A stretch of 64,000 nucleotides of DNA from Hyphomonas sp. L-53-1-40 (GCF_000682775.1 NZ_AWFI01000019.1:89411-153410); one strand, 5' to 3'; counted from the first letter of the stretch, positions 16,446-26,221 are shown. Numbers and translations: made by a program. Notes: a model not told the origin generated them from the letters alone.

Positions 16446-17060
16446 TCAGCTATGCGCAAAAATGTCGGTTTCTGCCCACCCGGACAAGTCGAGCGTCGCG
16501 CGAATTGGCAGGAATGCAAAACAGGCCTCGGCCAGTTCCAGCCGGCCTTCGCGCTTCAGCATGGCTTCCAGCCCGTCCTTGATCTTGTGCAGGTAAAGCA
16601 CGTCAGAGGCGGCATACTGGAGTTGCGCGTCGGTCAGTTCGGCTGAGCCCCAGTCTGAGCTTTGCTGGGCCTTGGACATGTCAGCGCCTGCGATTTCGCG
16701 TGCGACGTCCTTCAGGCCATGGCGATCCGTATAGGTACGCGCCAGCTTCGAGGCGATCTTGGTGCACCAGATCGGCGCGCAATCGATGCCCATCCAGCGT
16801 TTCATCATCGATACGTCAAACCGCGCGAAATGGAACAGTTTGAGCACTTTCGGGTCGGTCAGGATTCTTTTGAGGTTCGGGCAGTTATAGTCCCGGTCCA
16901 GCTGTACCAGGTGGGCCGTGCCATCCCCGGACGAAAGTTGGACGAGCGTGAGATTGTCGCGCAACAGGTTCAGGCCCATTGCCTCGGTATCCACCGCCAC
17001 AACAGGGCCAAAGTCGATACCAGCGGGCAGGTCGCCCTTGTGAAGAGTAATGCCGTTCAT
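16446..17060 (-). CDS. RNase D-type 3'-5' exoribonuclease
   Basis: A 204-residue DEDDy exonuclease. The four acidic residues and the tyrosine are seen in AVDTEAMG, FARFDVSMM and YAASDVLYL. It lacks the C-terminal HRDC domains of E. coli RNase D, as do the short alphaproteobacterial forms often located upstream of lptC. It likely trims stable RNAs in the cytoplasm. There are about 90 bases between its stop and lptC, so co-transcription is possible. Confidence 0.88.
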   Translation of the reverse strand: MNGITLHKGDLPAGIDFGPVVAVDTEAMGLNLLRDNLTLVQLSSGDGTAHLVQLDRDYNCPNLKRILTDPKVLKLFHFARFDVSMMKRWMGIDCAPIWCTKIASKLARTYTDRHGLKDVAREIAGADMSKAQQSSDWGSAELTDAQLQYAASDVLYLHKIKDGLEAMLKREGRLELAEACFAFLPIRATLDLSGWAETDIFAHS

Positions 17061-17128
17061 GCCGAGGCTCTAGCACTTCAGGCGTTAAGGGCAAGTATCT
17101 CCGCGCTCCGGAAACAATCGGCTCACAC

Positions 17129-17611
17129 TTAGCTGCCGGTTTTCTTCAGCGCGACGAGGGCTGCGTCCAAGGCGGAGAGAAAGCGCGACCTATCCGACTT
17201 GGAGAAGGGGGCAGGTCCGCGGGCGATGCCGTCGCCGAGGCCTGCACGAAGATCGGAATGAATTGCGCGCACGGCCACGGCATTGCCAATTGAGGCATCC
17301 GTGAAGGGCTTTCCATTCGGGGAAATGACGGCTGCGCCCGCCTTCAGGGCGCGGTCGGCCAGCAGGATGTCCGCTGTGATGACGACCGACTCTGGCGTGG
17401 ACGCTTCCGCAATCCAATCATCGGCCGCATCGAAGCCGTCTGACACGATTTTGCGGCTGACCAATCTGTGCTCGGGGATGCGGATGTAGGAATTGGCAAC
17501 GATCACCACAGCCGTGTCATGGCGTAGTGCAACCTTGTATATCTCGTCCTTGACGGGGCACGCATCTGCATCGACGAGAATTTGTAGCGGGGGCGGCTGG
17601 GTGTCAGACAT
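17129..17611 (-). CDS. YaiI/YqxD family protein (UPF0178)
   Basis: A 160-residue protein with the family start ILVDADACPVK near residue 10, followed by VVIVANSYIR, VSDGFDAADDWI and VITADILLADRAL. The conserved aspartates are arranged like a PIN/FLAP nuclease fold, so it may be a nuclease, but no activity is established for the family. It is directly followed upstream by the GNAT gene (6-base gap), suggesting a two-gene transcript. Confidence 0.88.
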   Translation of the reverse strand: MSDTQPPPLQILVDADACPVKDEIYKVALRHDTAVVIVANSYIRIPEHRLVSRKIVSDGFDAADDWIAEASTPESVVITADILLADRALKAGAAVISPNGKPFTDASIGNAVAVRAIHSDLRAGLGDGIARGPAPFSKSDRSRFLSALDAALVALKKTGS

Positions 17612-17617
17612 GCGAGA

Positions 17618-18070
17618 CTACAGCTTGTGCACCAGACGGGGCAGGAAACGTCCTGGAATGGAGCCAGACTCGGCTTCTCCGGCGGGCTCTGCGCCCATGT
17701 GGACATAGAAGGGCGCCGCATCCGGATCGGCCTCGATCACCATCTCCTTTGCCCCCGAATCCTGTGCATAGCGGCACGCCCAGACATACAGCATCTTTCC
17801 GGTGCCTTCGCCGAGCCGGACCGGCTCGACAAATAGTTTGTCCAGATAGCTCGATCCGGTTTCATCAAAAGATAGTTGAGCTACCCCTGCCACACCGCGC
17901 AAATCCTCCGCCACAATGATGACGTCTGATTCCAGGTCGTCTTCAGTCAGCGTGAGTTCGCCCTGGAATGCGTCTAGCATGGCGTCGTCATAGTCCCACA
18001 CCGCCTTTGATCGCAGGCACAGGTCCGACAAGTATGGCAATTCGTTCAGGCGTGGCGGTCTCAAGATCAT
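17618..18070 (-). CDS. GNAT-family N-acetyltransferase
   Basis: A 150-residue single-domain acetyltransferase. LDKLFVEPVRLGEGTGKMLY carries the acetyl-CoA loop (usual R/Q-x-x-G-x-G/A, here RLGEGTG), and a C-terminal FYVHMGAEPAGE segment is typical. The substrate is unknown. The start at 18070 gives the conserved domain; the frame is open upstream to 18178 but overlaps the divergent gene. It is divergent from nitronate monooxygenase. Confidence 0.83.
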   Translation of the reverse strand: MILRPPRLNELPYLSDLCLRSKAVWDYDDAMLDAFQGELTLTEDDLESDVIIVAEDLRGVAGVAQLSFDETGSSYLDKLFVEPVRLGEGTGKMLYVWACRYAQDSGAKEMVIEADPDAAPFYVHMGAEPAGEAESGSIPGRFLPRLVHKL

Positions 18071-18165
18071 TGGCAAGTCCTCCCGCCCGCAGGCACTGAC
18101 GCAAGGCAAGGGCTTGCAGGCCTCGCCATTCCCCCCTCTTTTATCGGCAAAATGGAGGAAGTCAC

Positions 18166-19104
18166 ATGGCAACAGCACCAGTCCAAACCCGCATCACCGA
18201 AATGCTGGGAATCGAGAAACCCGTCATTCAGGCTGCGATGGGTTGGATCGCCCGCGCGCCACTCTCCTCGGCCTTCTCGAATGCTGGTGGCATGGGCATC
18301 ATCGAGACGTCCTCCGGCGAACTGGATGCGATCCGCGAGGAAATCCTCAAGATGCATGACCTGACGGACAAACCGTTTGGTGTGAATGTTGCCCAGGCTT
18401 TCGTGCGTGACCCGAACATTGTCGACTTCATCATCGATCAGGGCATCAAGTTCGTCACGACATCTGCGGGCGACCCGATGAAGTACACGTCGATGCTGAA
18501 GGAGGCAGGCCTCACCGTGTTCCATGTCGTCCCATCGCTTCAGGGCGCGCTAAGGGCGATTGAAGCTGGCGTGGACGGCTTGATTGTCGAAGGCGGGGAA
18601 GGGGGCGGCTTCAAGAACCCGAAAGATGTTGCATCGATGGTTCTCATCCCGCTGGTTTGCGAACATGTGAATGTTCCCGTGGTCGCAGCAGGGGGCATAA
18701 CCGACGGACGCAGTATGGCCGCTGCCTTTGCGCTTGGCGCGGAAGGTGTTCTGATGGGGACGCGTATCCTGTCTTCGGAAGAGAGCCCGGTGCACCAGAA
18801 CTGGAAAGACGCGATCTTTGCTGCGGATGCGACCGACACCGTATTCCTGAACCGATCAGGTCCGGGGCCCGCACTGCGCGCCTTGAGTACGGAGCGTACA
18901 GAACGCATCCTGAAGGAAGGCGTAGAGAATATTTTCGGAGAATTTGCCGGGACACAGAAAGTCTATTTCGACGGAGACCTCGAAGCGGGAATTGCCCTTA
19001 CGGGACAGGTCGCAGGGCGGATTCACGCGGTCAAGCCCGTCGCTCAAATCCTCGAAGAAACCCTGGCCGAGTATCATGAAGTCGTAGCTCGCCTGCCGAA
19101 ATAG
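18166..19104 (+). CDS. Nitronate monooxygenase / 2-nitropropane dioxygenase family
   Basis: A 312-residue FMN TIM-barrel protein. PVIQAAMGWIARAPLS near residue 15, VAAGGITDGRSMAAAFALGAEGVLMGTRI near residue 175 (the FMN phosphate site) and a glycine-rich GGEGGGF loop are present. The family oxidises nitronates; related proteins are enoyl-ACP reductases (FabK). The GGEGGG loop and missing FabK neighbours favour the former, but substrate is inferred. AATGGAGG precedes the start. Confidence 0.82.
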   Translation: MATAPVQTRITEMLGIEKPVIQAAMGWIARAPLSSAFSNAGGMGIIETSSGELDAIREEILKMHDLTDKPFGVNVAQAFVRDPNIVDFIIDQGIKFVTTSAGDPMKYTSMLKEAGLTVFHVVPSLQGALRAIEAGVDGLIVEGGEGGGFKNPKDVASMVLIPLVCEHVNVPVVAAGGITDGRSMAAAFALGAEGVLMGTRILSSEESPVHQNWKDAIFAADATDTVFLNRSGPGPALRALSTERTERILKEGVENIFGEFAGTQKVYFDGDLEAGIALTGQVAGRIHAVKPVAQILEETLAEYHEVVARLPK

Positions 19105-19171
19105 GCCGCGACCGGTCTGGTTTTTGCCGTGATTTATCGCTAAACGGCATTAACTGACCTGAGAGGACCCC

Positions 19172-21370
19172 ATGACCAGAAAATCATTGCTCGCGGGCAG
19201 CGTTGCTGCGCTCGCCCTTGCCGTGTCCGCCTGTGGCGAGAAAGCGGAAACCCCGGAAACGCCCGCTGCAACCGAGGCGACCGCCAGCGAGACCGGGCTG
19301 CCGGAGATTGTCGTCAGTGATGAGGAACTCGCAGGTAATCCATTCCGTCAGGAGTGGACGGCCGACTATGGCGTACCGCCCTTCGCCGAAATCGATGATG
19401 GGCATTACATGCCAGCGACGAAGAAGGCGATTCTGGAGTTGCGTGCGGACATTGATGCCATCGTCGACAATCCGGACGCGCCGACATTCGAGAACACAAT
19501 CGTCGCGATTGATGTTGCCGGTGGGTCGCTGAACAAGGTTTTGAATGTTTTTGGCAACATCACGAATACAGATACCAATGACACGCTGAGCGAGCTGGAG
19601 GCTGAAATTTGGCCCATGCTGACTCGCGAGATGAACGCGATCAATTTCAATCAGGACCTCTTCGAGCGTGTTAAGACCGTCTACAGCCAGCGTGATCGGC
19701 TGGGGCTGGATGAACAGGATGCGCGCCTGCTGGAATTGGTCCATCGCGAATTCGTCCGCAATGGCGCGGACCTTTCGCCGGAAGTCAAAACTGAGGTCGC
19801 CGCGATCAATGAGGAATTGTCGGGCCTGACCACCAAGTTCGGTCGCAATTTGCTCCTGTCGACCAAGGCTTTCAAGATCGAGGTCACTGACGAGGCAGAG
19901 CTTGTCGGCCTTTCAGACGATTTCAAAAGCGCCCTGAAAGTCGACGGCGAAGACAAGTGGGTCCTGACCGTTGACCGCTCTGTCTACGAAACCTTCATGA
20001 CGCAGAGCGAGAACCGCGATCTGCGCGCGAAGATGTTCGATGGCTATCGCCTGCGTGCGTCCGAGGGCGAGTTCGATAATGGCCCGCTCGCGATCAAGAT
20101 TGCCCAGCTGCGTGCCAAGCGTGCCGAATTGATGGGATACAAGTCCCACGCACACTACCAGTTGGAAACACGCATGGCCAAGACGCCGCAAGGCGCAGAG
20201 GAGTTCCTGCTCCGCGTCTGGGAACCGGGCCTCGAGCGCGCCAAGGAAGAACGCGCAGCCATGCAAGACATGGTTGGCGACGAATTCCAGATTGCCGGAC
20301 ATGACTGGTGGCACTATTCCGAAAAGGTCCGCCAGGATCTCTACGCCTTCGATGACAATGCGTTGAAACCATATTTCGAACTCGGCGCCGTGCGGGATGG
20401 GGCGTTCGATGTTGCCTCCAAACTGCTCGGCATCACGATCGAGCCGGTCGAGGTTGACGGCTGGAATCCGGTTGTGACCGCGTATGACGTCAAGGATGCG
20501 GAGACCGGTGACCATCTCGGCCTGTTCATGGTCGATATGTATGCCCGCGATTCCAAGCGTGGTGGAGCGTGGATGAGCTCGTTCCGCGACACGTCCAACG
20601 TCAATGGCAACAATATTCGCCCGATCATCACCAACAATCTCAATCTGATCACTCCGGCCGAGGGTGAGCCGACCCTCATGCGGTTTGACGAAGTTGAGAC
20701 GCTGTTCCACGAATTCGGCCACGGCCTGCATGGCTTGCTGACGCAGATCCGGTATTCCACATTCTCCGGTGTTGATGGTCCTCGCGACTATACCGAATTT
20801 CCCGCCCAGATCCTTGAGCATTGGGCTGGCGCCCCCGAAGTGCTTTCGACTTATGCAAATCACTACGAAACCGGCGAGCCCATTCCGCTCGAACTGATCG
20901 ACAAGATGAACGCTGCTGCGACCTTCAATCAGGGTTTCAAGACGACTGAGTTCATCGCTGCGTCGCTGCTGGACTTGCGTTGGCACATGCTGACTTCGGA
21001 GGAAGCCGCCGAAATCACCGATGCCCGGGCATTTGAGCAGCAAGTGCTGGAGGAATACGGCCTGATCCCGGAGATCGAACCGCGCTATCGCAGCCAGTAT
21101 TTCAGCCACATCTTCGCGGGTGGGTATTCGGCAGGCTATTACGCCTATCTCTGGTCCGAGATTCTGGATGCCGATGGCTTCACCGCGTTCCGCGATACAG
21201 GCGACATCTATGATCCCGAACTGGCGGCACGGCTGAAGAAATGGGTCTATGAATCTGGCGGTCTGCGCGAAGCAGACGAGCTGTATCGGAATTTCCGTGG
21301 CTCCGACCCAACCATCGAGCCGCTGTTGAAGCTGCGCGGTTTCTCTGAGCAGCAGCCAAGCGAGGGCTGA
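19172..21370 (+). CDS. dcp: M3-family metallopeptidase (peptidyl-dipeptidase Dcp-like), lipoprotein
   Basis: A 732-residue zinc oligopeptidase. The active site HEFGH is near residue 512 with the downstream glutamate ligand in PAQILEHW. The N-terminus is a lipoprotein signal with lipobox VSAC at about residue 21, so it is probably anchored in an envelope membrane, unlike the cytoplasmic E. coli Dcp. It would release dipeptides from peptide C-termini. The start has GAGAGGA ahead. A strong bidirectional terminator follows at 21395. Confidence 0.9.
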   Translation: MTRKSLLAGSVAALALAVSACGEKAETPETPAATEATASETGLPEIVVSDEELAGNPFRQEWTADYGVPPFAEIDDGHYMPATKKAILELRADIDAIVDNPDAPTFENTIVAIDVAGGSLNKVLNVFGNITNTDTNDTLSELEAEIWPMLTREMNAINFNQDLFERVKTVYSQRDRLGLDEQDARLLELVHREFVRNGADLSPEVKTEVAAINEELSGLTTKFGRNLLLSTKAFKIEVTDEAELVGLSDDFKSALKVDGEDKWVLTVDRSVYETFMTQSENRDLRAKMFDGYRLRASEGEFDNGPLAIKIAQLRAKRAELMGYKSHAHYQLETRMAKTPQGAEEFLLRVWEPGLERAKEERAAMQDMVGDEFQIAGHDWWHYSEKVRQDLYAFDDNALKPYFELGAVRDGAFDVASKLLGITIEPVEVDGWNPVVTAYDVKDAETGDHLGLFMVDMYARDSKRGGAWMSSFRDTSNVNGNNIRPIITNNLNLITPAEGEPTLMRFDEVETLFHEFGHGLHGLLTQIRYSTFSGVDGPRDYTEFPAQILEHWAGAPEVLSTYANHYETGEPIPLELIDKMNAAATFNQGFKTTEFIAASLLDLRWHMLTSEEAAEITDARAFEQQVLEEYGLIPEIEPRYRSQYFSHIFAGGYSAGYYAYLWSEILDADGFTAFRDTGDIYDPELAARLKKWVYESGGLREADELYRNFRGSDPTIEPLLKLRGFSEQQPSEG

Positions 21371-21394
21371 TCGGCGCGCGGTCGACATCCAAAC

Positions 21395-21428
21395 AAAAAG
21401 CCCGCCGGAAATATTCGGCGGGCTTTTT
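21395..21428. terminator. Bidirectional intrinsic terminator
   Basis: A perfect 13-bp stem (AAAAAGCCCGCCG with CGGCGGGCTTTTT), loop GAAATATT. The A and T runs on both sides allow it to end both the M3 peptidase and the convergent ptsN transcripts. Confidence 0.92.
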
Positions 21429-21452
21429 CATGTCAGTAAAGTCAGGCGTGTC

Positions 21453-21923
21453 TCAGGCAGATTGTTCGACAGCTTCGCGGCAGACAATCGCTTTGACTTC
21501 ATCTTCCGTATTCGCTTCGCGCAAGGCGTCACGTACGGCGCTCTGGCGGAATGTGCGGCTTACCTGTGCCAAGGCCCGCAAATGGTCAGCGCCCGAAGAT
21601 TTCGGAGCCAGCAGCATGAAAATCAGGTCGCAAGGGCGATCATCAATCGCTTCAAAATCGACGCCGTGGACCAGTCTCAGGTAGCCACCAACAGGCGCGT
21701 CGATGCCTTCAAGGCGGGCGTGCGGGATGGCAACGCCTTCGCCGACACCGGTCGATCCGAGGCGCTCGCGCTCCATCACGGCATCCTCAATCTCACGCAG
21801 GCCAATGCCTGTCGCCTCGGCAAGTGCCTCTGCGAGCGCGTGAATTGCCTGTTTGCGGCTTTTCGCTTCCAAAGATGGTATGATTACCCCGCCCGCGAGC
21901 AGGGATGTCAAATCAGTGGCCAT
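21453..21923 (-). CDS. ptsN: PTS IIA-like nitrogen regulatory protein
   Basis: A 156-residue EIIA-Ntr protein. The phosphorylated histidine lies in GVAIPHARL near residue 68. It receives phosphate from NPr and regulates potassium, nitrogen and stress functions in proteobacteria. The start at 21923 is the conserved one. It follows hpf with a 23-base gap. In most alphaproteobacteria hpf-ptsN lie directly after rpoN; here rpoN is 7 kb away with unrelated genes between. Confidence 0.92.
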   Translation of the reverse strand: MATDLTSLLAGGVIIPSLEAKSRKQAIHALAEALAEATGIGLREIEDAVMERERLGSTGVGEGVAIPHARLEGIDAPVGGYLRLVHGVDFEAIDDRPCDLIFMLLAPKSSGADHLRALAQVSRTFRQSAVRDALREANTEDEVKAIVCREAVEQSA

Positions 21924-21946
21924 GAAGTTACTTTCCGTGTTCCGGA

Positions 21947-22540
21947 CTAGTTCCTCGGGACGTTCGCTGGATCCACCCATCCAATATGACCGTCTGGTCG
22001 GCGGTAGACCATATTAAGCCCGTCATGGCCAGCATTTCTGAACATTAGGGCCGGCACTTCCTGCAGTTCGAGCTGCATAACAGCCTCTGAGACGCTCATT
22101 GTCCGAATTGAGTGCGATGTTTCCGCGACAGTCAGCGGTGTGTCATCCGGCTCTTCGTAATGCTCTTCCTCGGCGGCATCGTGACCATTCACCTGGAATA
22201 CGGCTTCCGGAGCCAGCTCGTTCGGCATTGGAGCCGATGTACCGGCATGATGGTCCTTCAGTCGGCGCTTGTAGCGACGCACCCGCTTTTCCATCTTGTC
22301 GAGGCTGTTTTCCAGCGCAGCATAAGGGTCTTCCGCCTTGCCGGTCGATTGGAGGATAATGCCAGAGGGCAGGTGCACGTTGCAGTCAACTTCGACGAAG
22401 GGGCCCTGTTGGGACACGAAAACGCGGGCGTCGCCGGTTCGGTTGAAATACTTACTGACTGCCGCCTCCAGTCCGTCTTCGATGCGGCTCCGCAGAGCCT
22501 CTCCGAGATCCATATGCTTGCCAGTAATCTGTATCTGCAC
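21947..22540 (-). CDS. hpf: Long-form ribosome hibernation-promoting factor
   Basis: A 197-residue long HPF. The N-terminal domain (MQIQITGKHMDLGEAL...) binds the 30S decoding site. A linker follows, then the C-terminal domain with RTMSVSEAVMQLELQEVPALMFRN, which dimerises to make 100S ribosomes. The start is GTG at 22540 with AAGGAGA ahead of it. It is divergent from the sensor kinase gene across a 308-base gap. Confidence 0.93.
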   Translation of the reverse strand: MQIQITGKHMDLGEALRSRIEDGLEAAVSKYFNRTGDARVFVSQQGPFVEVDCNVHLPSGIILQSTGKAEDPYAALENSLDKMEKRVRRYKRRLKDHHAGTSAPMPNELAPEAVFQVNGHDAAEEEHYEEPDDTPLTVAETSHSIRTMSVSEAVMQLELQEVPALMFRNAGHDGLNMVYRRPDGHIGWVDPANVPRN

Positions 22541-22848
22541 GGGCGGTCTCCTTTGTTTTTTCAGGATTCAAGTATGGCGCAGAATTGCCAATGAGGCGAA
22601 TCGAATTCCTCACTTTCCTGACTTGGGAAGGGGAAGAACCGCCCTCAAGAGCCGAGCGATACATTGCGTGTGGAATATGTATTCTGGCGTCACTGCAGTA
22701 GGATGCACCTGCAATGACTTGCATGCCCGTTGGCATCAAAAATTACATGGTTTCAATGTCGTATGATGAGTTCAGTTAGGGTAACCTGATTTACATCTTC
22801 GCGTAGTTACTTGAATTAATATCTCTCCATCAAGGATGAACTCAAGGC
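22541..22848. other. Gene-free stretch between hpf and the kinase gene
   Basis: Holds the two divergent promoters. I see no open frame worth calling, no tRNA and no strong hairpin. It is more AT-rich towards 22730-22830, as expected near the kinase promoter. Confidence 0.5.
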
Positions 22849-24633
22849 ATGTCGACCGGTGAGCCCGAGGAACCGAATAAGCCGGCAGTCATGCTGGTTG
22901 AAAGTGATGCCATGTTCCGGGCCACGTTCGAGCACGCCAGCGTGGGGATCGCGCATGTGGGCCCTCAGGGACAATGGCTGAACGTCAACCAGCGCGTCTC
23001 CGAAATTGTGGGCTATCCGCGCGACGAATTGCTCAAGATCACGTTTCAGGACATCACTCACCCGGATGATCTGAATCTGGATGTCGGTCTCCTCAACGAG
23101 GTGCTTGAGGGCAGGCGCGAGACCTATCGGATCGAAAAACGCTATTACCACAAGTCTGGCCGGATTGTCTGGGTCTTGCTTTCGGTCAGTTGCTTGCGCA
23201 ATCCGGATGGCACGGTCGCCTACTTCATTTCGATCCTTCAGGACATCACCGAAAAGAAGCGCATCAGCCAGGCGCTGGCAGACAGCGAAACCCGGTTCCG
23301 CGTCGTGCAGGAAACCAATCCGGACGGATTCATGATCCTGCGAAGCCTGCGCGCCGTTTCCGGTGAGATCGAGGATTTCGTCTGGGAGTTCGTCAATCCC
23401 GCAGCAGAACAGCTGACGGCGCGCTCGGCGAATGTCCTGATCGGCAAGCGGCTATCGAAAGTCATGCCCGAGGCCTTTGCAAGAGGTCTGTTCAACGTCT
23501 TTTGCAACACGGTAGAGACCGGAACGCCTTGGCGGCGAGAGCTTTACTATCCAGACAATGGCGTTCCGCGCTGGTTCCGCTTCACGGTCGCTCGGGTCGG
23601 GGACGGCTTCGCTGTGTCATTTCAGGATGTCACCGCGCGCAAGCAGGCCGAACTCCAGTTGCATGCAAGCCAGCAACGCCAGCGCACCATTCTCGATGGC
23701 ATTGTTTCGATGATTGGTCTTACCACACCCAGTGGGATCCTGCTGGAAATCAACGAAGCGTCCCTTCGACTTACCGGAGCAGCGAGCCAGGACCTTGTCG
23801 GGAAGCCTATCTGGCAGCATCCGGCATGGTCTCACACGCGCGCGATGCAGGATCGCCTGATCTCGGCCTTTGCCAAGGCAGAAGCGGGACAACGCATGCG
23901 GTTCGATGCTGAAATTCGGGATTCTCAAGGCTCGCTGATCCCGGTCGACGTACAATTGGCACCCATCTTCGACGAATCCGACCAGGTGACAGACATTGTC
24001 ATGTCCGCAGTGGATATCTCGGAACGCAAGCGGGCCGAAGCACATCGCGAAATGTTGCTCAGTGAACTGAATCACCGGGTCAAGAATTCGCTGGCGACCG
24101 TTCAGGCCATCGCCGCCCACACGCTGCGGGAGGCGACAGACTTTGAAGGCTTTCGCCAATCATTCACCGGGCGCCTGCGCGCCATCGCGGCCAGCCATGA
24201 CCTGCTTGTATCCACGACGCAGGACTCATCGGATATTTCTCGGCTCATCCGGGATCAGGTTCTCGGCTATGCGCCCGCTGATGGCACGCGGCTGGAAATG
24301 ACGGGGCCGCCGCTTGTCTTAGGGCCGCAAGGGTCACACGCTTTCGGATTGATCCTGCACGAACTGGCCACGAACGCGTCCAAATATGGTGCGTTTTCGA
24401 ACGATAGCGGACGGCTCAGCATCCGCTGGTTCATAGAAGAGGCTGGCGATGATCCAGACGTGGTCATCGACTGGATCGAAATGGGCGGTCCGCCGGTGGT
24501 GCCTCCCAGCCGGAAAGGCTTCGGTAGTGTGCTTATCGAGCAGAGCCTGTCACACTCTCTTGGCGGGAAATCGAACTTAACCTTTGACCCGAAAGGATTA
24601 AAAGCTCAATTTCGCTTTCCAGCTAGAAGGTAG
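22849..24633 (+). CDS. PAS-domain HWE-type sensor histidine kinase
   Basis: A 594-residue cytoplasmic kinase. PAS domains cover about 15-140 (FRATFEHASVGIAHV), 145-265 and 275-395, each followed by a PAC-like segment. The kinase core begins with the HWE-type histidine box LNHRVKNSLATVQAIAAH near residue 405, then the N-box LHELATNASKYGAF near residue 505 and a late W-x-E (DWIEMGG). There is no membrane segment, so it should sense a cytoplasmic or diffusible signal; no LOV cysteine motif was seen. A receiver-only protein follows 7 bases later and is the likely partner. Confidence 0.88.
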   Translation: MSTGEPEEPNKPAVMLVESDAMFRATFEHASVGIAHVGPQGQWLNVNQRVSEIVGYPRDELLKITFQDITHPDDLNLDVGLLNEVLEGRRETYRIEKRYYHKSGRIVWVLLSVSCLRNPDGTVAYFISILQDITEKKRISQALADSETRFRVVQETNPDGFMILRSLRAVSGEIEDFVWEFVNPAAEQLTARSANVLIGKRLSKVMPEAFARGLFNVFCNTVETGTPWRRELYYPDNGVPRWFRFTVARVGDGFAVSFQDVTARKQAELQLHASQQRQRTILDGIVSMIGLTTPSGILLEINEASLRLTGAASQDLVGKPIWQHPAWSHTRAMQDRLISAFAKAEAGQRMRFDAEIRDSQGSLIPVDVQLAPIFDESDQVTDIVMSAVDISERKRAEAHREMLLSELNHRVKNSLATVQAIAAHTLREATDFEGFRQSFTGRLRAIAASHDLLVSTTQDSSDISRLIRDQVLGYAPADGTRLEMTGPPLVLGPQGSHAFGLILHELATNASKYGAFSNDSGRLSIRWFIEEAGDDPDVVIDWIEMGGPPVVPPSRKGFGSVLIEQSLSHSLGGKSNLTFDPKGLKAQFRFPARR

Positions 24634-24640
24634 GGGGACT

Positions 24641-24991
24641 ATGCTGAAGATATTGCTTTTGGAAGACGACTTCCTGATTGCTTTCGATATGAAGGCGCAA
24701 CTGGAAGATGCTGGCATGGAAGTGGTGGGGCCGGTCGCGAACAATGAGGACGCCAAAGCGCTCATTGAGCCGGGATCCATCCAGGCGGCTGTGCTCGATA
24801 TGGATCTCGGAGGGGTCGCCTCTTTTCCGACGGCGCATCGACTGAAGGAATTCGGAATTCCGTTCGTGTTTGTTACCGGCAATAATGAGGCAGATTTGCA
24901 AGATGGGCTTGCCGATAGTCCAATCCATACAAAGCCAGTACATTTTCCGCGCCTGATCGAACAGTTGAAGGGTTTCGCAAACCCTGACTGA
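24641..24991 (+). CDS. Single-domain response regulator
   Basis: A 116-residue receiver domain with the acidic pair ED-D at residues 8-9 (LLEDDFLIA), the phosphorylated aspartate in AAVLDMDLGG near residue 51, and a threonine (FVTGNN). The usual lysine lies in IHTKPV. It has no output domain, so it acts through protein contacts or as a phosphate sink. Such receiver-only proteins are typical partners of HWE kinases. It is co-transcribed with the kinase gene and convergent with pspF. Confidence 0.9.
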   Translation: MLKILLLEDDFLIAFDMKAQLEDAGMEVVGPVANNEDAKALIEPGSIQAAVLDMDLGGVASFPTAHRLKEFGIPFVFVTGNNEADLQDGLADSPIHTKPVHFPRLIEQLKGFANPD

Positions 24992-24999
24992 AGCGTGGT

Positions 25000-26088
25000 C
25001 TACATGGCCCTCACGGGGCCTTTGATGGGGGTGCCAGCCTCAGGATCGGCCGGCTTACCGGCATTGCGCCCATAGTCATGCTTCTTCAGCAGGCCCCGGA
25101 ATTGATGATAGGAGAGTCCTAGCAGGTCTGCGGCGCGGCCCTGATGGCCTTGTGACAGGCTGAGCGCTTCATCAATCAATTGCATCTCGAAGGCAGCGAC
25201 CTGCGCGCTGAAATCGGCGGCGATCTCTGGATTGTCGCGAATGCGTACCGGGTCGGCCCGAAGCGTCTCGGAGTGACCGGTCTTGCCGGCCCCGATCGGG
25301 CGCCAGGGAGAATCGAATGGGTCGAGTACGGCCGGATCGAACAAGACCGGTTCGTCCGGTGCCATCAGCATGGCGCGATGTGCGAGCCTTTGCGCGAAAT
25401 TGCGCAGTTCACGTACATTGCCGGGCCAGTCATGAGCTTCGATAGCGGCGATGGTCGAGGGGGCAAAACCGGGGAAATCCTGCGCCATTTCGATCGCCAT
25501 ACGCCGAGCGAAATGGTCGGCCAGCAGGCTGGCATCACCAGGTCGGGCCCTGAGCGGAGGTAGGGTAATGACATCAAAAGCAAGCCGGTCCAGAAGGTCG
25601 GCGCGGAATTCGCCTGCCTCCACCATGCCCGGCAGGTCGGCGTTTGTGGCGGCCACGATGCGAACATCCGTTGAGAGTACTTTTGATCCGCCCACCCGCT
25701 GAAATTCGCCATACTCGACAACACGCAGCAATTTTTCCTGAACCTGTGCGCTGGCGGTCGCTATTTCGTCGAGGAAGATCGTACCGCCATCAGCCAGTTC
25801 AAACCGGCCCCGCCGCATTTCAGTCGCGCCGGTAAAGGCCCCGCGCTCATGCCCGAACAGCTCAGAATCCAGCAGGGTCTCCGACAGTGCGGCGCAATTG
25901 ACCTTTATGAATGGACCATCCCAGCGCTTCGACAGGAAATGAAGGCGTTCGCCGATCAGCTCTTTGCCTGTGCCTCGCTCCCCGATGACAAGAATGGAGC
26001 GATCCAGCGGGGCGACACGGGATACATGCTCCTGCGCGCTCAGCCAGGCGGGCGCCTGCCCCAATAATTGCGTACTTTGATCAACCAT
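25000..26088 (-). CDS. pspF: Phage-shock operon transcriptional activator
   Basis: A 362-residue sigma-54 activator with no N-terminal receiver. The AAA+ domain has Walker A GERGTGKE near residue 38, the sigma-54 contact loop GAFTGA near residue 80, Walker B TIFLDEIA and the arginine fingers. The C-terminal Fis-type HTH reads [19 protein letters not shown]. It is divergent from pspA and its helper genes, as in Enterobacteria. In the known system PspA binds PspF and keeps it off until the membrane is damaged. Here that control is inferred from the gene order. Confidence 0.92.
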   Translation of the reverse strand: MVDQSTQLLGQAPAWLSAQEHVSRVAPLDRSILVIGERGTGKELIGERLHFLSKRWDGPFIKVNCAALSETLLDSELFGHERGAFTGATEMRRGRFELADGGTIFLDEIATASAQVQEKLLRVVEYGEFQRVGGSKVLSTDVRIVAATNADLPGMVEAGEFRADLLDRLAFDVITLPPLRARPGDASLLADHFARRMAIEMAQDFPGFAPSTIAAIEAHDWPGNVRELRNFAQRLAHRAMLMAPDEPVLFDPAVLDPFDSPWRPIGAGKTGHSETLRADPVRIRDNPEIAADFSAQVAAFEMQLIDEALSLSQGHQGRAADLLGLSYHQFRGLLKKHDYGRNAGKPADPEAGTPIKGPVRAM

Positions 26089-26220
26089 TTAGTCAAAATA
26101 GCAAAAATTAGAGGCAAAACATATAAAAAAATTGGCTAAATACACCAAATTATAAAAATCAAATAGTCCGAAATACCTAAAAATACCAAATAAAACAAAG
26201 ATCTATAAAATTAATTTTGA
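26089..26220. promoter_or_regulatory. AT-rich pspF-psp intergenic region, candidate PspF enhancer
   Basis: A markedly AT-rich stretch in a GC-rich genome. Two similar elements are seen: TTAGTCAAAATA at 26089-26100 and TAGTCCGAAATA at 26164-26175. They are candidates for PspF binding and for the pspF promoter. The assignment rests on position only. Confidence 0.45.
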
Positions 26221-26221
26221 A

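Noticed and set aside
19913..21388. A 491-codon open frame on the minus strand
   Set aside because: It lies entirely over the M3 peptidase, which has its zinc motif and lipobox. The opposite frame has no recognisable domain.
22541..22848. A tRNA or ncRNA in the gap before the sensor kinase
   Set aside because: No cloverleaf, T-loop sequence or terminator was seen.
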